NCBI RefSeq assembly: GCF_030269445.1
Contig: NZ_BSTJ01000002.1
Span: forward strand, 310,001 to 374,000
Direction: 5' to 3'
DNA length: 64,000 nt
DNA from: Actinoallomurus iriomotensis
Lineage (GTDB): Bacteria; Actinomycetota; Actinomycetes; Streptosporangiales; Streptosporangiaceae
Position numbers and translations under genes: made by a program. Numbering within the stretch: position 1 is the first letter of the stretch; the number at the start of each line of letters is the position of its first letter. This document shows, piece by piece, positions 62,868-64,000 of this stretch. The notes under the pieces are model-generated. The model ran no database searches, was not told where the DNA came from, and was given only the letters and a program-made list of their open reading frames with translations.

Positions 62868-63887
62868 ATGTCGGACGCGGCGTCGAGACGGATCACCCAG
62901 CGTGACATCGCAAGACTCGCGGGGGTCAGCCAGACGACCGTCTCTCTGGTGCTCAACAACCGGCCCGGCGACGAGACACGGATTCCCCGGGAGACGAGGG
63001 ACCGGGTGCTCTCGGTGATCCGGGAGACCGGATACGTGGCCGATCCCGTCGCGCGACGCCTGGCGGACCGACACAACCGGATCCTCGGCGTCTTCACGTA
63101 CGAACCGGTCTTCCCCAGCGCCACGGCCGACTTCTACCATCCGTTCCTGGTCGGCATCGAGGAATGCGCCGAAAGGCTGGGCTGCGACCTGCTGCTGCTG
63201 ACCAGCGTGCCGGTCATCGACGGGCGGCGCCGCATCTACCACGAGGCCAACCGCCTTCGTCTCGCCGACGGCTGCGTCCTGCTCGGCCGCTCTCTCGACC
63301 GCGACGAGCTCGCCCGCCTGGTCTCGGAGAACTTCCCGTTCGTCTCGGTCGGGCGGCGCGACGACGCGGGCGGCCCCGTGCCGTACGTCGGGACCGCCTA
63401 CGGTCCGGCCGTCCGCGCGCTCGTCGAGCGGGCCAGGGCGCTCGGGCACACCCGCCTCGCCTACCTCGGCCATGGCGAAGGAGCCGAGTCCCTGGCGGAC
63501 CGGATGGTCGGCTTCCGCGAAGGTGCGGGTGACCTGCCGGTACGACACGTACGCCCGACCGCCGGCGGCCCGGCCGAGTGGCTCGACGCGCTGGAGGGGG
63601 TCACGGTCGTCTTCGCCGAGGAGTACGCGGACGCGGTGGCGCTCGTCGACGAGGCCTTCGGGCGCGGTCTCTCCGTACCGGCCGACCTGTCGATCGTGAC
63701 CCTGGGCGATCCGACGCGCCCGGCGCGCACCGACATCGACTTCACCGGCTTCCGCATCCCCCGCCGGGAGATGGGCCGGCAGGCCATCCAGGTTCTGACC
63801 CGGCTGCTGGAGGGCGGCCCTCTCGTGCAGCGACTGCTGCCCTGCGAACTGGTCGTGGGCTCGACACTCAGCGGCCCCGCGGCGTGA
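62868..63887 (+). CDS. LacI-family transcriptional regulator
   Basis: A 339-residue repressor. The N-terminal helix-turn-helix ITQRDIARLAGVSQTTVSLVLNN (about 9-31) and hinge helix are followed by a periplasmic-binding-protein-like effector domain from ILGVFTYEPVFP, with LAYLGHGEGAESLADRMVGF and SIVTLGDPTRPARTDIDF near the end. AGGAGG precedes ATG 62868. It divides the hydrolase (divergent) and the FAD oxidoreductase gene that begins 8 bp after its stop, so the three probably form one catabolic regulon. The inducer is unknown. Confidence 0.93.
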   Translation: MSDAASRRITQRDIARLAGVSQTTVSLVLNNRPGDETRIPRETRDRVLSVIRETGYVADPVARRLADRHNRILGVFTYEPVFPSATADFYHPFLVGIEECAERLGCDLLLLTSVPVIDGRRRIYHEANRLRLADGCVLLGRSLDRDELARLVSENFPFVSVGRRDDAGGPVPYVGTAYGPAVRALVERARALGHTRLAYLGHGEGAESLADRMVGFREGAGDLPVRHVRPTAGGPAEWLDALEGVTVVFAEEYADAVALVDEAFGRGLSVPADLSIVTLGDPTRPARTDIDFTGFRIPRREMGRQAIQVLTRLLEGGPLVQRLLPCELVVGSTLSGPAA

Positions 63888-63895
63888 AAGGAGCC

Positions 63896-64000
63896 ATGTT
63901 GACGGAGATGGAGACCGACGTGCTGGTCGTCGGGGGAGGGCTCGGCGGAGTCGCGGCGGCGCTCGCCGCGCTGCGCGCGGGGCGCCGTGTCGTCCTCACC
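63896..64000 (+). CDS. FAD-dependent oxidoreductase (partial, N-terminus only)
   Basis: Only the first 35 codons are in the window, from ATG 63896 with AAAGGAG 5 nt upstream. TDVLVVGGGLGGVAAALAALRAGRRVVLT is the dinucleotide-binding beta-alpha-beta unit (GGGLGG) that begins FAD-dependent enzymes. It lies 8 bp after the lacI-type gene and is almost certainly co-transcribed. Substrate cannot be inferred. Confidence 0.82.
   Translation, partial: MLTEMETDVLVVGGGLGGVAAALAALRAGRRVVLT

Overview
The window is high-GC DNA (GC-rich third codon positions, frequent GTG starts, SsgA-like protein, AfsR/SARP regulator, type VII secretion genes) and comes from an actinomycete. A sporulating, filamentous relative of Streptosporangiales/Thermomonosporaceae is my best guess, but the family-level placement is inference.

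Layout. (1) Positions 1-24345 hold a type VII (ESX-like) secretion locus. From an operator-like palindrome at about 18.1 kb, the minus strand carries eccD, eccB, two WXG100-type proteins, three further putative substrates, a small conserved protein, a golvesin-like membrane protein, a beta-helix/double-AAA+ protein, a mycosin, a hypothetical gene, an ECF sigma factor, a YbaB-like protein and a very large toxin-like substrate cut by the window edge. On the plus strand lie eccC and an ADP-ribosyltransferase-like protein. No EccE was found, and the mycosin has lost its usual catalytic Asp. (2) 24.4-29.3 kb: an AfsR-like regulator, a SAM methyltransferase and a repeat protein of the pentapeptide-repeat type. 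(3) 29.3-33.9 kb: a compact cluster that looks like a ribosomal-peptide (RiPP) pathway. It has an E1/ThiF-like adenylating enzyme with an N-terminal RRE-like domain, an RRE-M50 protease fusion, an MFS exporter, a 25-residue peptide made of four Asn-Trp-Val-Pro repeats, and a divergent 22-residue peptide ending in Gly-Gly. None of these peptides is obvious from long-ORF calling, and this is the most likely undescribed system here. (4) 34.3-52.9 kb: mostly housekeeping genes. These are pntAB, a DUF3592 protein, tRNA-Val(CAC), a PGPGW membrane protein, an SsgB-like protein, pabC/pabB, a biotin-carrier/carboxyltransferase fusion, a Ser/Thr kinase, a VOC protein and a four-gene MoxR/DUF58/transglutaminase-like/FN3 operon, then an ArsR-type regulator. 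(5) 53.0-54.0 kb: a tRNA Gly-Cys-Val cluster followed by a decayed tyrosine integrase, the scar of an integrative element. (6) 54.1-57.6 kb: a three-gene operon of two Ag85/esterase-D-like hydrolases around a polytopic glycosyltransferase-like protein. (7) 57.7-61.5 kb: decayed kinase, membrane-protein and transposase fragments among intact membrane genes. (8) 61.7-64.0 kb: a hydrolase and a LacI regulator sharing a promoter region with two copies of one 16-bp palindromic operator, then the start of an FAD-dependent oxidoreductase.

Gene starts were adjusted to Shine-Dalgarno sequences and overlaps where the longest frame was clearly too long.
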